Of a stretch of DNA of 64,000 nt, positions 37,449-45,463 are shown piece by piece. Every line of letters starts with the position of its first letter. The stretch's first letter is position 1. This DNA is from Streptomyces sp. NBC_01454. Lineage in GTDB: Bacteria > Actinomycetota > Actinomycetes > Streptomycetales > Streptomycetaceae. The position numbers and the translations under genes were made by a program. The stretch spans positions 7,812,001 through 7,876,000 of the forward strand of contig NZ_CP109460.1 of NCBI RefSeq assembly GCF_036227565.1. Reading direction: 5' to 3'. The notes beneath the pieces are model-generated. The model was not told the DNA's origin and did not search any database. It was given only the letters and a program-made list of their open reading frames with translations.

Positions 37449-38156
37449 TCACGACGTCGCCTTCGAGTGCGCCTGGGCGCCCATGACACGAATCCGGCGG
37501 CCGGTGATCCGCTTCGGATGGATCGCGATCCACTGGTGGCGTCCGTCTCCTACCCAGGGGTCGGTGTGCGCGTGTTCCTCCAGCCGACGGATCTCGTAGG
37601 GGTGGGTGACCACCAGGGCGTGCCCCGCCACCAGGACGCTCCAGCCCTGGCTGAAGGCGTCGTCGATGTGATCGACCTCCAGAGCGACATCCTGGCCGGC
37701 CGCTGCCGCCGGGCCGGCTTCCGGTGCGGTGCGGTAGGCGATCAACTCGTCCGTGACGGTGTAGTTCACGGGGAAGACGGCGGGTGCGTCATCGATGGTC
37801 AGCGCAATTCTGCCGACGCCGTGCGTGGAGAGCAGTGCGCGGCACTCCGCCTGGCTGAGCACCAGCACTTCGGGATGCGCCGCGGCCTTGCCGAAACCGG
37901 CGGGCAGTTCCATCGTTCCTCCCACCAGCTCGGCCACCGTGGTTTCCAGTGCACCGGCGAGGCGCAGCATGAAACCGATGCCCGGGTCGGCAGCACCTTC
38001 TTCCACGTACTGCAGGTACCCCGGTGACGCAGCGGCCCGGACTGCGACCTCCTCGCGAGTCAGACCCATCTGCTGCCTGCGCAGCGTGGCCCGCCGGCCC
38101 AGGTCACTGCGCGTCCGGGAGACCTCTGAGCCGGAGCCTGTCTCGGGGTTCGTCAT
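37449..38156 (-). CDS. XRE HTH fused to pyridoxamine-phosphate-oxidase-like flavin-binding domain
   Basis: 235 residues from ATG 38156 (AGAGGG 11 bases upstream; GTG 38165 is also possible). An N-terminal XRE-type helix-turn-helix spans about 18-72 (LRRQQMGLTREEVAVRAAAS, PGYLQYVEEGAADPGIGFML). A split-barrel FMN/F420-binding domain spans about 90-225 (VLVLSQAECRALLSTHGVGR, IALTIDDAPAVFPVNYTVTD, WSVLVAGHALVVTHPYEIRR). The fusion suggests a redox- or flavin-responsive regulator. A consensus DevR box lies 170 bp upstream. Confidence 0.82.
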   Translation of the reverse strand: MTNPETGSGSEVSRTRSDLGRRATLRRQQMGLTREEVAVRAAASPGYLQYVEEGAADPGIGFMLRLAGALETTVAELVGGTMELPAGFGKAAAHPEVLVLSQAECRALLSTHGVGRIALTIDDAPAVFPVNYTVTDELIAYRTAPEAGPAAAAGQDVALEVDHIDDAFSQGWSVLVAGHALVVTHPYEIRRLEEHAHTDPWVGDGRHQWIAIHPKRITGRRIRVMGAQAHSKATS

Positions 38157-38326
38157 CGTGTACACATCCCTCTGTCGTCCCGGATGCCCGGGGTCGGGGA
38201 CTCAGTGCCCAGCGGTCGGGCCCGGGCCCGTGGCGGACGAGTGCGTCAAAAGGCGCCTGTCGCCGTGCACGAAACGGACGAGGTGACTTGTTACCCCAGC
38301 CTCGGTCCGCGCGGGGGATCGGCACA

Positions 38327-38342
38327 TGGGCCGGTCGGCCCT
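38327..38342. promoter_or_regulatory. Candidate DevR box before the XRE-flavin gene
   Basis: TGGGCCG-GT-CGGCCCT, a full match to the consensus in both arms, 170 bp upstream of ATG 38156. Confidence 0.6.
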
Positions 38343-38422
38343 TACCCAAGGTGCACCGGCCCTCATCTGCCCGGACACCGCAGAGGTGATGGCTGACGAC
38401 GCCGAGTGTGGTTCACCCGGTT

Positions 38423-38835
38423 TCAGGCGTGCGGGACGATGGCTACCGGACGCGGGGCATGGTGGACGGCTGCTTGCACGACGTGCCCGATACGCGCGGG
38501 CAGTATGTGCCCAGTGTGCCGACGGCCGGCAACCAGGAGTTCCGTGTTCGCGCTGCTGTGCAAGAGGGCGGATGCCGGACTCTCCATCACCACTTCCTCG
38601 TCCACACGAACGTCCGGGTGGGACGACCGGACTGCTGCACGGGCCTCCTCGGTGATCCGTCGCGGCCAGCAGTTCTGCTCCGCTTCCTCCGACGGGGCAC
38701 CGGACGGTTCCAGAGTGAGCAGGACCCAGGCGTGCACGAGCTGTAGTGACGAAGCTCTGCCTCCCGCGCCGCCCACACGGCCGCGGAGAGCGACCGCAGC
38801 GTGCCGTCCGGACCGACGCTGAGGACGTGGTTCAA
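38423..38835 (-). pseudogene. Single-domain universal stress protein, frameshifted
   Basis: The 5' part reads VLSVGPDGTLRSLSAAVWAA (Usp beta1-alpha1) in one frame. From about 38755 the family-like sequence continues in another frame (SLQLVHAWVLLTLEPSGAPS, ELLVAGRRHTGHILPARIGH, AVHHAPRPVAIVPHA). A shift of one base joins them into a roughly 135-residue Usp. Its likely TTG start (38835) overlaps the stop of the upstream CBS gene (TTGA), so the two formed an operon. A sequencing error at about 38755 could also explain it. Confidence 0.65.
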
Positions 38836-39521
38836 GACCGGGCTCGGCCCCCTTCGACGGAGCCGGCAGGGCTGGCAGCCATGGCCGGCTTCAGGTCCTC
38901 GGTGACCGCGACGACACCGTCGACACCGGCGCACATGCGTACCAGTACCGGGATGAGGGCGGTGCTCTCCACCGAACCGTGCAGTGCCACCTGCCCCTGC
39001 ACGACCTCAGCGGTCACACCAGCGGCCCCCAGACGCGCCGTGCGCCCGATGACCTCCCGCGTGATCTCCTCCTGAATCGCCTTGTCCTTGCGCAGGAAGA
39101 CGCGCAGCAGGTCGCTCCGGCTGACGATGCCCAACAGGGTGTCCGTCTCATCGACCACCGGGAGACGCTTCAGGTGTTGCACCTCCATCAGGCGAGCCGC
39201 CTCGACAACGGTCCACTCCGGATGTGCGCACACCGCAGGAGCCGACATGAGTTCGGAGGCGGTGCGCCCCTCCGCCCGTGCCCGTTCCCACGCCTCGAGG
39301 TGCGGCAACGGTGTCCTTCCGGAGAGATCAGACCGGTCTGCTGCTTTCCGCAGCAGATCGGCCTCCGAGACGATCCCGGCCGGTCTGCCGAGGCTGTCGA
39401 GTACGGGCACAGCGCTCACCGCGCTGTCGGCGAGCTTCTGCGCGATGTCCTTGAACGAGGTATCGAGTTGTACGCTCGCGACCTTCTTGGTCATGAGTTC
39501 GCTTATCGTGCGGTGCTCCAT
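38832..39521 (-). CDS. CBS-domain protein (4), CBS-CBS-BON type
   Basis: 229 residues from ATG 39521, with AAAGGAG upstream. Two CBS motifs are at about 5-62 (SELMTKKVASVQLDTSFKDI) and 88-145 ([40 protein letters not shown]). A BON-like end is at about 160-215 (TAEVVQGQVALHGSVESTAL). A linker of about 25 residues between the CBS repeats (SGRTPLPHLEAWERARAEGR) sets it apart from CBS 1-3. It overlaps the frameshifted USP gene downstream. Confidence 0.86.
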   Translation of the reverse strand: MEHRTISELMTKKVASVQLDTSFKDIAQKLADSAVSAVPVLDSLGRPAGIVSEADLLRKAADRSDLSGRTPLPHLEAWERARAEGRTASELMSAPAVCAHPEWTVVEAARLMEVQHLKRLPVVDETDTLLGIVSRSDLLRVFLRKDKAIQEEITREVIGRTARLGAAGVTAEVVQGQVALHGSVESTALIPVLVRMCAGVDGVVAVTEDLKPAMAASPAGSVEGGRARS

Positions 39522-39607
39522 CTCCGGCTCCTTTCGCCAGGGCGCCCGGCGCCTTGCCCCGCACCTCAAGCGTGATCGAAGCGGCGGCTGTCCCGGCATG
39601 AGCCACA

Positions 39608-39677
39608 CGGCCCCATCGGACGGCCGGCAGGCCCGAAGAGGAACCGGTTGGCCCGCGCATCAGGGACCTCTGGCCCT
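39608..39677. promoter_or_regulatory. Cluster of weak DevR-box-like sites between CBS 4 and the nitroreductase
   Basis: Three imperfect 7+2+7 repeats lie in the divergent gap: 39608-39623 (86 bp upstream of ATG 39521), 39640-39655, and 39662-39677 (AGGGACC-TC-TGGCCCT, 74 bp before GTG 39752). Each has two or more off-consensus bases, but the spacing matches the better sites. Confidence 0.4.
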
Positions 39678-39751
39678 GACCCGGGAAGAAGCACCCCCAC
39701 CACGCTGAAGGCGTCCATCGATACGCTTCTGCCCCGCCCGGGAGGCTCCCG

Positions 39752-40741
39752 GTGTTCATCCAGACCCTCGATGACACGTTGGTCAAGAACCTGGTCGCCG
39801 ACGCCGTCACCGCGCCCTCCATGCACAATGCCCAGCCTTGGAACTTCAGCTACGCCCGGCACAGCCGCACCTTCACGCTTTCCGTAGACCTCGAACGTGC
39901 CATGCCGCACGCCGACCCCACGACGCGGGGCATGCACGTGGGCTGTGGAGCCGCCCTCCTGAACCTGCGCGTCGCCGCTGCGCATGCCGGCCATCGGACG
40001 AGGACGACGCTCCTGCCCGACCCCCATGCTCCGGCGCTCCTGGCCGTCATGCGGCTGGATGATGCCCACGAGCCCACGGACGAGTCCCTCCCCGGTCTCC
40101 ATCCCGCAATCCACGACCGGCACACCAGCCGTTTCCCGTTCTCGGAGCGCCAGATCCCGGAGAACGTCCGCGCGGCCCTGAGCGCGGCCGCCGCCCGAGA
40201 AGGAGCACAGCTGACCTTTCTCACCACCCCGCACCGCGAGACCGTTCTCGACCTGATCATGCATGCCGAGGGCTACAACCGCATGGACGCCGACCGCGAG
40301 GACGAACAGCGCCGCTGGACCCATGGCACGACTTCCGACGACCCCACCGCCGGCATCCCCGACTATGCCTTCGGTCCCGTGAAACGCAGTGGATCGGCTC
40401 CTCTCCGGGATTTCGCCGGACGGAGCACCGTGGCCGGCCGCGCGTACGCGGACTTCGAACGCTGCCCCCAGCTGGCGTCACTCAGCACCACCGGCGACGG
40501 ACCGGCCGACTGGCTGCGCGCGGGCCAGGCATTGGAACGCGTTCTGCTCCTGGCCACGCTCCATGGGCTGGTGAGTTCCTTCGCGACTCAGGCCGTCGAA
40601 TGGCCGGACCTGCGCTGGATCCTGCGCGACCCGGTCTCCGGGACCGGGCATGTGCACATGATCCTGCGCTTGGGCTACGGCCCGCGGGGGCCGCACACAC
40701 CGCGTAGGCCGGTGGATCAGGTGCTGACGATCAAGCCGTGA
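39752..40741 (+). CDS. Acg-like nitroreductase-family protein
   Basis: 329 residues. It follows the Acg/Rv2032-type layout: two degenerate nitroreductase halves, AVTAPSMHNAQPWNFSYARH at about 17-36, DRHTSRFPFSERQIP at about 126-140, and a C-terminal LLATLHGLVSSFATQAVEW and ILRLGYGP. In M. tuberculosis, acg is one of the most strongly DosR-induced genes and its product sequesters flavin rather than reducing nitro groups; the role here is inferred by analogy. The GTG start follows GGGAGG. Confidence 0.85.
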   Translation: MFIQTLDDTLVKNLVADAVTAPSMHNAQPWNFSYARHSRTFTLSVDLERAMPHADPTTRGMHVGCGAALLNLRVAAAHAGHRTRTTLLPDPHAPALLAVMRLDDAHEPTDESLPGLHPAIHDRHTSRFPFSERQIPENVRAALSAAAAREGAQLTFLTTPHRETVLDLIMHAEGYNRMDADREDEQRRWTHGTTSDDPTAGIPDYAFGPVKRSGSAPLRDFAGRSTVAGRAYADFERCPQLASLSTTGDGPADWLRAGQALERVLLLATLHGLVSSFATQAVEWPDLRWILRDPVSGTGHVHMILRLGYGPRGPHTPRRPVDQVLTIKP

Positions 40742-40854
40742 GTGGCTGCCGGCCGGCAGCACGACTGCCCTCGCTGCGCTGCGATGGCTCGGCCTGGAGG
40801 CGGTCGTGATCACCGGCCACACCGGTTGTGTTCGCCTCGTGCCGGTCGTCTTAC

Positions 40855-40903
40855 CAGCCGTCAGCCGTCAGCCGTCAGCCGGCAGCCGTCAGCCGGCAGC
40901 CGT
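40855..40903. repeat. Tandem repeat, 7 bp x 7
   Basis: Seven head-to-tail copies of CAGCCGT (two carry CAGCCGG) in the 277-bp gap between the nitroreductase and SHOCT genes. Non-coding; likely slippage-prone. Confidence 0.85.
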
Positions 40904-41018
40904 TCAGCTATGGCCGGGGCGGCTGGTTCGCTGCTGGTCACCCCGACGTGCGAGGCAAACAGCGCGGCAAGGACCCCGATCAGGACGGTCAGCGACAGCT
41001 AGCCGCGCCGTGGTCGGG

Positions 41019-41294
41019 TCATTGCGGCCTCGGCCTGTGGACGGCGAGCCGTTCGCGCGCCTGGGTATAGGTATCCGCGTCGATCTCGCCGGAAGCGAAG
41101 CGACGGTCGAGGATCTCCTCCGGCGTCTCTCGTGGCGGCTCATTGCCGTCACGGCTGCCGGTACGGCTGCCGGTACGGTCGCTGGGGTGGCGCGTGAGGC
41201 GGACCACCGCCCACACCACGAGGCCGATCAAAACGATCCACACCAGGGGCATGAAGACCAGCCAGCCCCAGCCTCCGCCGCCGTCCCAATACAT
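41019..41294 (-). CDS. SHOCT-domain small membrane protein
   Basis: 91 residues. One N-terminal membrane span (about 10-34, LVFMPLVWIVLIGLVVWAVV) is followed by a charged linker and a C-terminal SHOCT motif (EEILDRRFASGEIDADTYTQ). GGAGG lies upstream of GTG 41297 and ATG 41294, and either may be used. SHOCT motifs are short helical oligomerisation elements, common in stress-linked membrane proteins. A DevR-like box lies 86 bp upstream. Confidence 0.82.
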   Translation of the reverse strand: MYWDGGGGWGWLVFMPLVWIVLIGLVVWAVVRLTRHPSDRTGSRTGSRDGNEPPRETPEEILDRRFASGEIDADTYTQARERLAVHRPRPQ

Positions 41295-41380
41295 CACCGT
41301 CGTCACCTCCCACCGGGCTTCCACCTCCCCAGTCTTCAACCGGAACCGGAGTAGTGCCGAGTGCCGTTCGGCCCGGGCCC

Positions 41381-41396
41381 CGAGCCGTTCGGCCCT
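41381..41396. promoter_or_regulatory. Candidate DevR box before the SHOCT gene
   Basis: CGAGCCG-TT-CGGCCCT, one off-consensus base, 86 bp upstream of ATG 41294. A second near-match (AGTGCCG-TT-CGGCCCG) is at 41360-41375. Confidence 0.5.
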
Positions 41397-41824
41397 CGCA
41401 CCGGGCCTCATGGCCTCATGGCGTCGTCGCGCCGCTGGGTCACATGGGAGTGCGGAGTTGGCAGGCGGTGATTCGGAGCGCGGTGATGACGATGCGAGCG
41501 CACATCGGAACTCAACGAGCGCCGGCGTCAGCAACTCATCCGCGCGAAGCCTGCCGCTGGCCCACTGCGGTGGTCGGATCCACCTTCCAGGGCCCTCGGT
41601 CGACCCTTCACGACGCGCCGCCAAGTGGTGACGTGGTGGAGGCCCATACAGATGCACGGTGGGGCCAGGCGGGCGGCGCCATTCCTGAGCCCAGCTCGGG
41701 GTACGTAGGGCAACTGCGGTCATCGACGGGACCTGACACCGCCTGGCAGGCGGGACGGGGCCAGGCGGGTGACGATGGGACTGGAACGATCTCACCGTGT
41801 TCTTCCGTGGAGGAGGCAGACGGC
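41397..41824. other. Intergenic region between the SHOCT and HdeD-like genes
   Basis: Rest of the 530-bp divergent gap. No gene and no DevR-box-like site were found close to the HdeD-like start. Confidence 0.35.
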
Positions 41825-42502
41825 ATGACATACCCCTCCGATACCTCGGGCACCGGCCCCCCGCGCGGCAGCGAGCCACGCGGCGGCTCCCCGGCCGAGG
41901 GCCTGGTCGCTCTGGCGAACATGGGCTGGCAGTTCCTGCTCACCGCGGGCCTGGCTGCGATCGCCCTGGGCGTCCTTGTCCTGGTCTGGCCGGGCCAGAC
42001 CCTCCGGGTCGTCGGCGTGCTCTTCGGCATCTACCTCCTGGCCACCGGTGTCTTTCAGCTGGCCGCTGCCTTTGGCACGCACGTCCCTCGGCATCTGCGG
42101 GTGTTGCATTTCGTCACGGGCGCGCTCTTCGTCCTGCTGGGCCTGATCTGCTTCCGGGGCACCCTGGAATCGATTCTGCTGCTCGGGCTGTGGATCGGCT
42201 TCGGCTGGCTGCTGCGCGGCATCATGGTGACGGCCACGGCGGTCTCCGCCGAGGGCAGCCCGGCACGCGGCTGGCAGCTGTTCCTGGGGATCATCACCAC
42301 TCTGGCGGGCATCGTGCTGATCGTGTCGCCGTTCAGCTCGATCGCCGCGCTGACCTTGGTGGTGGGCATCATGGCCATCGTCCTGGGCGCGGTCGAGGTC
42401 TTCCACGCCATCAAGATGCGCGCCGAAGTCGGCCGCCTCACCCCGAAGACTGCCCCCAAGCGGCGGCCCGTGTTCCGCTCCCGACCCCACCCCCAGCACT
42501 GA
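41825..42502 (+). CDS. HdeD-family membrane protein
   Basis: 225 residues starting at ATG 41825, with GGAGGAGG upstream. About six membrane segments occupy residues 30-195 (FLLTAGLAAIALGVLVLVWP, TLRVVGVLFGIYLLATGVFQ, FVTGALFVLLGLICF, SILLLGLWIGFGWLLRGIMV, LFLGIITTLAGIVLIVSPFS, ALTLVVGIMAIVLGAVEVFH), the pseudo-threefold arrangement of the HdeD/DUF308 family. The C-terminal tail is basic. HdeD proteins are linked to acid and general stress; the molecular activity is unknown. Confidence 0.87.
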   Translation: MTYPSDTSGTGPPRGSEPRGGSPAEGLVALANMGWQFLLTAGLAAIALGVLVLVWPGQTLRVVGVLFGIYLLATGVFQLAAAFGTHVPRHLRVLHFVTGALFVLLGLICFRGTLESILLLGLWIGFGWLLRGIMVTATAVSAEGSPARGWQLFLGIITTLAGIVLIVSPFSSIAALTLVVGIMAIVLGAVEVFHAIKMRAEVGRLTPKTAPKRRPVFRSRPHPQH

Positions 42503-43033
42503 GGAACATCAGCGAGCAGCAGAGCTGATCCGGACGTCGGCGCGTCGGCGCCCCACCAGGATTGCCGACGCGTCGACCATGGCCAAGTCCCGCTCGGGCG
42601 CATCCGGCGGGTCCGTCACCAACCGCCGGACGACACACCTAGGCGGCGAACTGACCGACATAGGCGGCCGGGCAGTAGTCCCAGCCCTGCGGGGATTCCA
42701 TCGCGCCGTGCGCTGCGGGCGCGCCCGCAAGCCGTGGCGCTCGAACCGGCCGGCTGTTCGCCACGGCCGAACCGGCCGCGGCCCCTGGACCGACCACGTC
42801 GTGTCCAGGACGCCGTACGCACCCAGCCGCGCCACATCCTGCCCGCACTCGACGCCGAGGCATCCCTCGTAGATCTGCTGGACCACTGGGACAGCCGCCG
42901 CCGGCCCGCCGCCCGTGAACTGCCGGCCGTGGCCATCGAGTTCGCTGTCCGCTCCCGCGACCGCCCTGATCACCCCGAGGCGGAGGCCGAGGTGAGCTCG
43001 GCAGCCGGCGCCCGGTACCTTCGTGCTCCCGCC
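42503..43033. other. Unassigned stretch between the HdeD-like and secreted-protein genes
   Basis: About 530 bp with long open frames on both strands. The minus strand gives VQQIYEGCLGVECGQDVARL near 42850; the plus strand gives HILPALDAEASLVDLLDHWD near 42830. Both have GC-rich third positions, neither has a convincing start with a ribosome-binding site, and neither is recognised. It may be a decayed gene. Confidence 0.35.
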
Positions 43034-43062
43034 GGTGTTCCCCGGCTTCGCCGGGGAACACC
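43034..43062. terminator. Strong hairpin after the secreted-protein gene
   Basis: GGTGTTCCCCGG and CCGGGGAACACC form a perfect 12-bp stem, extendable to 13, with a tiny loop. It lies 18 bp beyond the stop of the minus-strand gene at 43080. Confidence 0.65.
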
Positions 43063-43079
43063 ACACGATGCGCCTCGAG

Positions 43080-43571
43080 TCAGCAGTAGCCGTTCTCGGG
43101 CCCGCGCCAGTCGGCTCCTCCGTACCAGTGCAGCGTCCCGAACGCGAAGGGCGCGCAGTTGTTCACCGTCGCGACGGCCTCCCAGTCGTCAGGGTTCGCA
43201 CTGTGGATCGGCACGCCCGGGGAGTTGACGTCCTTGACGCTGGTGGGGACGTCGTTGGTCCACTGGGTCGGCCCGGACGCGTCCGGGCTGAAGATCCCTA
43301 CTGACACCTTCACGTCCGTCCCGGGGTGCCTGCGCTGGAAGTCCCCCGCCCACTGCCAGTGCGCCCAGACGTAGCCGTTGCAGGTGTTGTAGACCTGCTC
43401 CACCTGCCCGGCGTACTCCCCGTGGTACGTGTAATTGCCGGGCTGGCCAATGTTGATGTAGCCGCAGCTCGCGGTGCGCGGGCTCACGGCCGCGGCAGCC
43501 GGTCCCGCACAGCTCAGACCAAGAACCGCCGCGACCGCGGTGGTTGCTGCGACAGCACGACGAAGACGCAC
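43080..43571 (-). CDS. Small secreted protein with four cysteines
   Basis: 163 residues from GTG 43571 (GGGAG nine bases upstream). A Sec signal peptide (about 1-28, RLRRAVAATTAVAAVLGLSC then AGPAAAA) is followed by a mature domain with four Cys (TASCGY, YNTCNGY, VNNCAPF and the terminal GYC), enough for two disulfides. Aromatic-rich pieces (AHWQWAGDF, LHWYGGADWRGP) suggest a compact beta fold. The lipobox is not canonical. Family not recognised; it should be exported and soluble. Confidence 0.72.
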   Translation of the reverse strand: MRLRRAVAATTAVAAVLGLSCAGPAAAAVSPRTASCGYINIGQPGNYTYHGEYAGQVEQVYNTCNGYVWAHWQWAGDFQRRHPGTDVKVSVGIFSPDASGPTQWTNDVPTSVKDVNSPGVPIHSANPDDWEAVATVNNCAPFAFGTLHWYGGADWRGPENGYC

Positions 43572-43592
43572 GATGTATGGCTCCCAGTTCCA

Positions 43593-44292
43593 CTACGCCA
43601 GCGCGGCGCGGGCGATGGCACGCGTCGCGACGCGCCGCGAAGCGCCGGTCGCCGACCGCAGCGGCGGCGGCTTTGTCGGCGGCGCGGTCCGCGGCGAGGC
43701 GGATAGCGACGCGGGCCGGGCGCAGGCCGGGGTGGCAGTGCGCGGCGAGTTCGGCGGGGCGAGAAAGTAGTGGTGGCGGCCTGCGATGTGGGCGCGCTCG
43801 TGAGCGAAGAGTGCCTCGCGCTCGGCCGGATCGAGGCTGCGGAGCATCTCGGTGGTGACGACGATGCGGCTGAGCCGGCCCGGCAGGGCATAGGCGTCCG
43901 GATGTGGCGAGTCGATGACGCACAGGTCGCCCGCGGTGCGGCTGCTGTCGGCTCGTGCGTGCGCGGTACGCAGCGCAAGGATCTGGCGCAGGGCTGTGCG
44001 TGACAGCGTCCAGGCGCCGATGGTGAGCACGCCGGTAGATGCGGCAACGGCAGGCAGGCCGAGGAGGTCCGACGGGGTGCGCAGGGGGTGAATCAGTTCG
44101 CTGAACGCCGCGAAGACGGGCAGCTTCAGCGGGCCGGTCAGCACCAGGGAGCCCAGCGCCACCAAGGAGTCGCCTGCCGGCACGACCGTGGTGAGAGTCA
44201 GCAGCCACAGCGCGGCGAATGGGGTGGGTGAGGCGCTGCGAGCAGCGCCCTGCCAACACCGGCACGGCGAAGGGGAGCAGCAGGGCGATCAC
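43593..44292 (-). pseudogene. Decayed M56 (BlaR1-type) membrane metallopeptidase
   Basis: The central part is M56-like: membrane segments (AAFSELIHPLRTPSDLLGLP, AVAASTGVLTIGAWTL) and the zinc motif AEREALFAHERAHIAGRHHY. The family-like sequence changes frame at least three times. The N-terminus MIALLLPFAVPVLAGR is in one frame and AALWLLTLTTVVPAGDSLVA in the next. After FLAP, AELAAHCHPGLRPARVAIRL continues in another. Near 43640 the tail TRAIARAALA returns to the first. Its GTG start (44292) overlaps the BlaI-remnant stop (GTGA). With this much damage, it is probably a real pseudogene. Confidence 0.72.
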
Positions 44293-44512
44293 TGGTCACC
44301 CGATTCCAGCGGATCACGCAGAGGTCGCCCGTCGTCGGGGCTGAGCCGGAGGACGCATCGGGCCAGGACCGTCTCGCGGTCGGCGTCCCGGTTGAGCTCG
44401 GTGTGCCTCCGCACCTCGGCCGGGGTCAGGGGGCATCGGCGGCCCACAGGGCGGCCGGGGCACCTGCTTCGAGTTCGCCCGCCGGCCGACGCTCATCCTT
44501 CGCGATTGCCAT
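44289..44512 (-). pseudogene. BlaI/MecI-type repressor, internally deleted and frameshifted
   Basis: From ATG 44512 the frame reads MAIAKDERRPAGELEAGAPA then ALWAADAP and a stop. The next frame continues LTPAEVRRHTELN then ETVLARCVLRLSPDDGRPLR and DPLESGDQ, ending in the GTGA overlap with the M56 gene. The GELEA-LW-LTPAEVR start and the LSPDD...LR end are those of BlaI. The middle, including most of the winged helix, is missing. BlaI-M56 pairs are the usual repressor/protease-sensor couple. Confidence 0.65.
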
Positions 44513-44537
44513 GGGGACGTTCTTCACTCCGCCATCG

Positions 44538-44574
44538 TCTACAGTGCAGTAGACCGTCTACTCGCTTGTAGTCA
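44538..44574. promoter_or_regulatory. Two tandem BlaI-type operators
   Basis: GTCTAC-AGTGCA-GTAGAC (44538-44555, perfect 6-bp arms) and GTCTAC-TCGCTT-GTAGTC (44557-44574, one mismatch) repeat with a 19-bp period. They lie between the BlaI remnant (start 44512) and the DedA gene (44631). The TAC...GTA pattern matches actinobacterial BlaI boxes. Confidence 0.6.
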
Positions 44575-44630
44575 CTCGGGGTGCCGTGTCCGGCTGCGCC
44601 CGCTCGTCCATTGTGAAAGGGCTTGCGACG

Positions 44631-45314
44631 ATGTCTGCACCCTTGTTCGCCGCGATGCCGCAGTTCGCCGTCAATGTTCTCGACGCTCAGTCGCTCCTTG
44701 TCGCCTTCGGTGTGCTGGGTGTCGGTGTGGTGATGTTCGCGGAAACGGGTCTGCTGGTCGGATTCTTCCTGCCCGGTGACTCCTTGCTGTTCACTGCGGG
44801 CCTCCTGTGCGCGGGCACCTCGAACACCGGCCTGAGGCTGTCTCTGCCCCCGCTCCTGGTCGCCGCGGCCGTGGGCGCGCTCGCCGGTTCGCAGTGCGGC
44901 TACCTGATCGGCCGGAAGGCCGGCGGCGCTCTGCTCGCCCGCAGCCGCTCGGCCCGGCTCCATGAGGGCGCGGAGCGAGCCGAGGCGCTGCTGGAGCGGT
45001 ACGGGTACGCGAAGGCGATCGTGCTGGCCAGGTTCGTTCCGGTGGTGCGCACGGTACTGAACCCCATGGCGGGCGCCTTGCACGTACCCGTTCGTACCTT
45101 CACGGCGTGGCAGGTGGTCGGCGGTCTCCTGTGGACCGTGGGTCTGACGGTGGCCGGCTACGCGCTGGGATCGTCCGTCCCGAACGTCGATCACTATCTG
45201 CTGCCCGTCATCGCTGTGATCGTCGTTGTGTCTCTGATCCCGCTCGCCGTCGAGCTTTACCGTTCCCGCAGGAGCAGGAGTGCGGTAGCGCAGGAGGACG
45301 GAGCGCGCAGGTGA
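44631..45314 (+). CDS. DedA-family membrane protein
   Basis: 227 residues. ATG 44631 is chosen over GTG 44586 because GAAAGGG lies upstream and family sequence begins there. DedA/SNARE-associated features are present: ETGLLVGFFLPGDSLLFTAG, GSQCGYLIGRKAGGALLARS, and the ARFVPVVRTVLNPMAGALHV motif with its essential Arg/Pro, then four to six membrane spans. DedA proteins are lipid-carrier flippases or proton-coupled transporters. The two BlaI-type operators upstream suggest it belonged to that regulon. Confidence 0.88.
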   Translation: MSAPLFAAMPQFAVNVLDAQSLLVAFGVLGVGVVMFAETGLLVGFFLPGDSLLFTAGLLCAGTSNTGLRLSLPPLLVAAAVGALAGSQCGYLIGRKAGGALLARSRSARLHEGAERAEALLERYGYAKAIVLARFVPVVRTVLNPMAGALHVPVRTFTAWQVVGGLLWTVGLTVAGYALGSSVPNVDHYLLPVIAVIVVVSLIPLAVELYRSRRSRSAVAQEDGARR

Positions 45315-45364
45315 CGCCGGCCTCCGACGGGTCGGTGGTGAGGCCGGCCTCCGACGGGTCTGTG
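45311..45364 (+). repeat. 27-bp direct duplication at the sensor-kinase 5' end
   Basis: 45311-45337 and 45338-45364 are identical at 25 of 27 positions and encode TPASDGSVVRPASDGSV in the kinase frame. If the kinase starts at GTG 45311, which overlaps the DedA stop (GTGA), the duplication extends its N-terminus. Confidence 0.75.
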
Positions 45365-45463
45365 GCCGACGGCTCCGCCTGCCGGGGCATCGTGATGCTC
45401 GCCGATGGCTCCCCTGCGTGGCTGGACGGCCTGGTGGCCACGCGGGGTGGGGCACCGCCTGTC

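Noticed and set aside
43034..43062. CRISPR-repeat-like sequence (GTGTTCCCCGGC)
   Set aside because: It occurs once, is a perfect hairpin just past a stop codon, and has no spacers or cas genes nearby.
42734..43228. A plus-strand gene overlapping the secreted-protein gene
   Set aside because: No ribosome-binding site, antisense overlap with a signal-peptide-bearing gene, and an equally open minus-strand frame.
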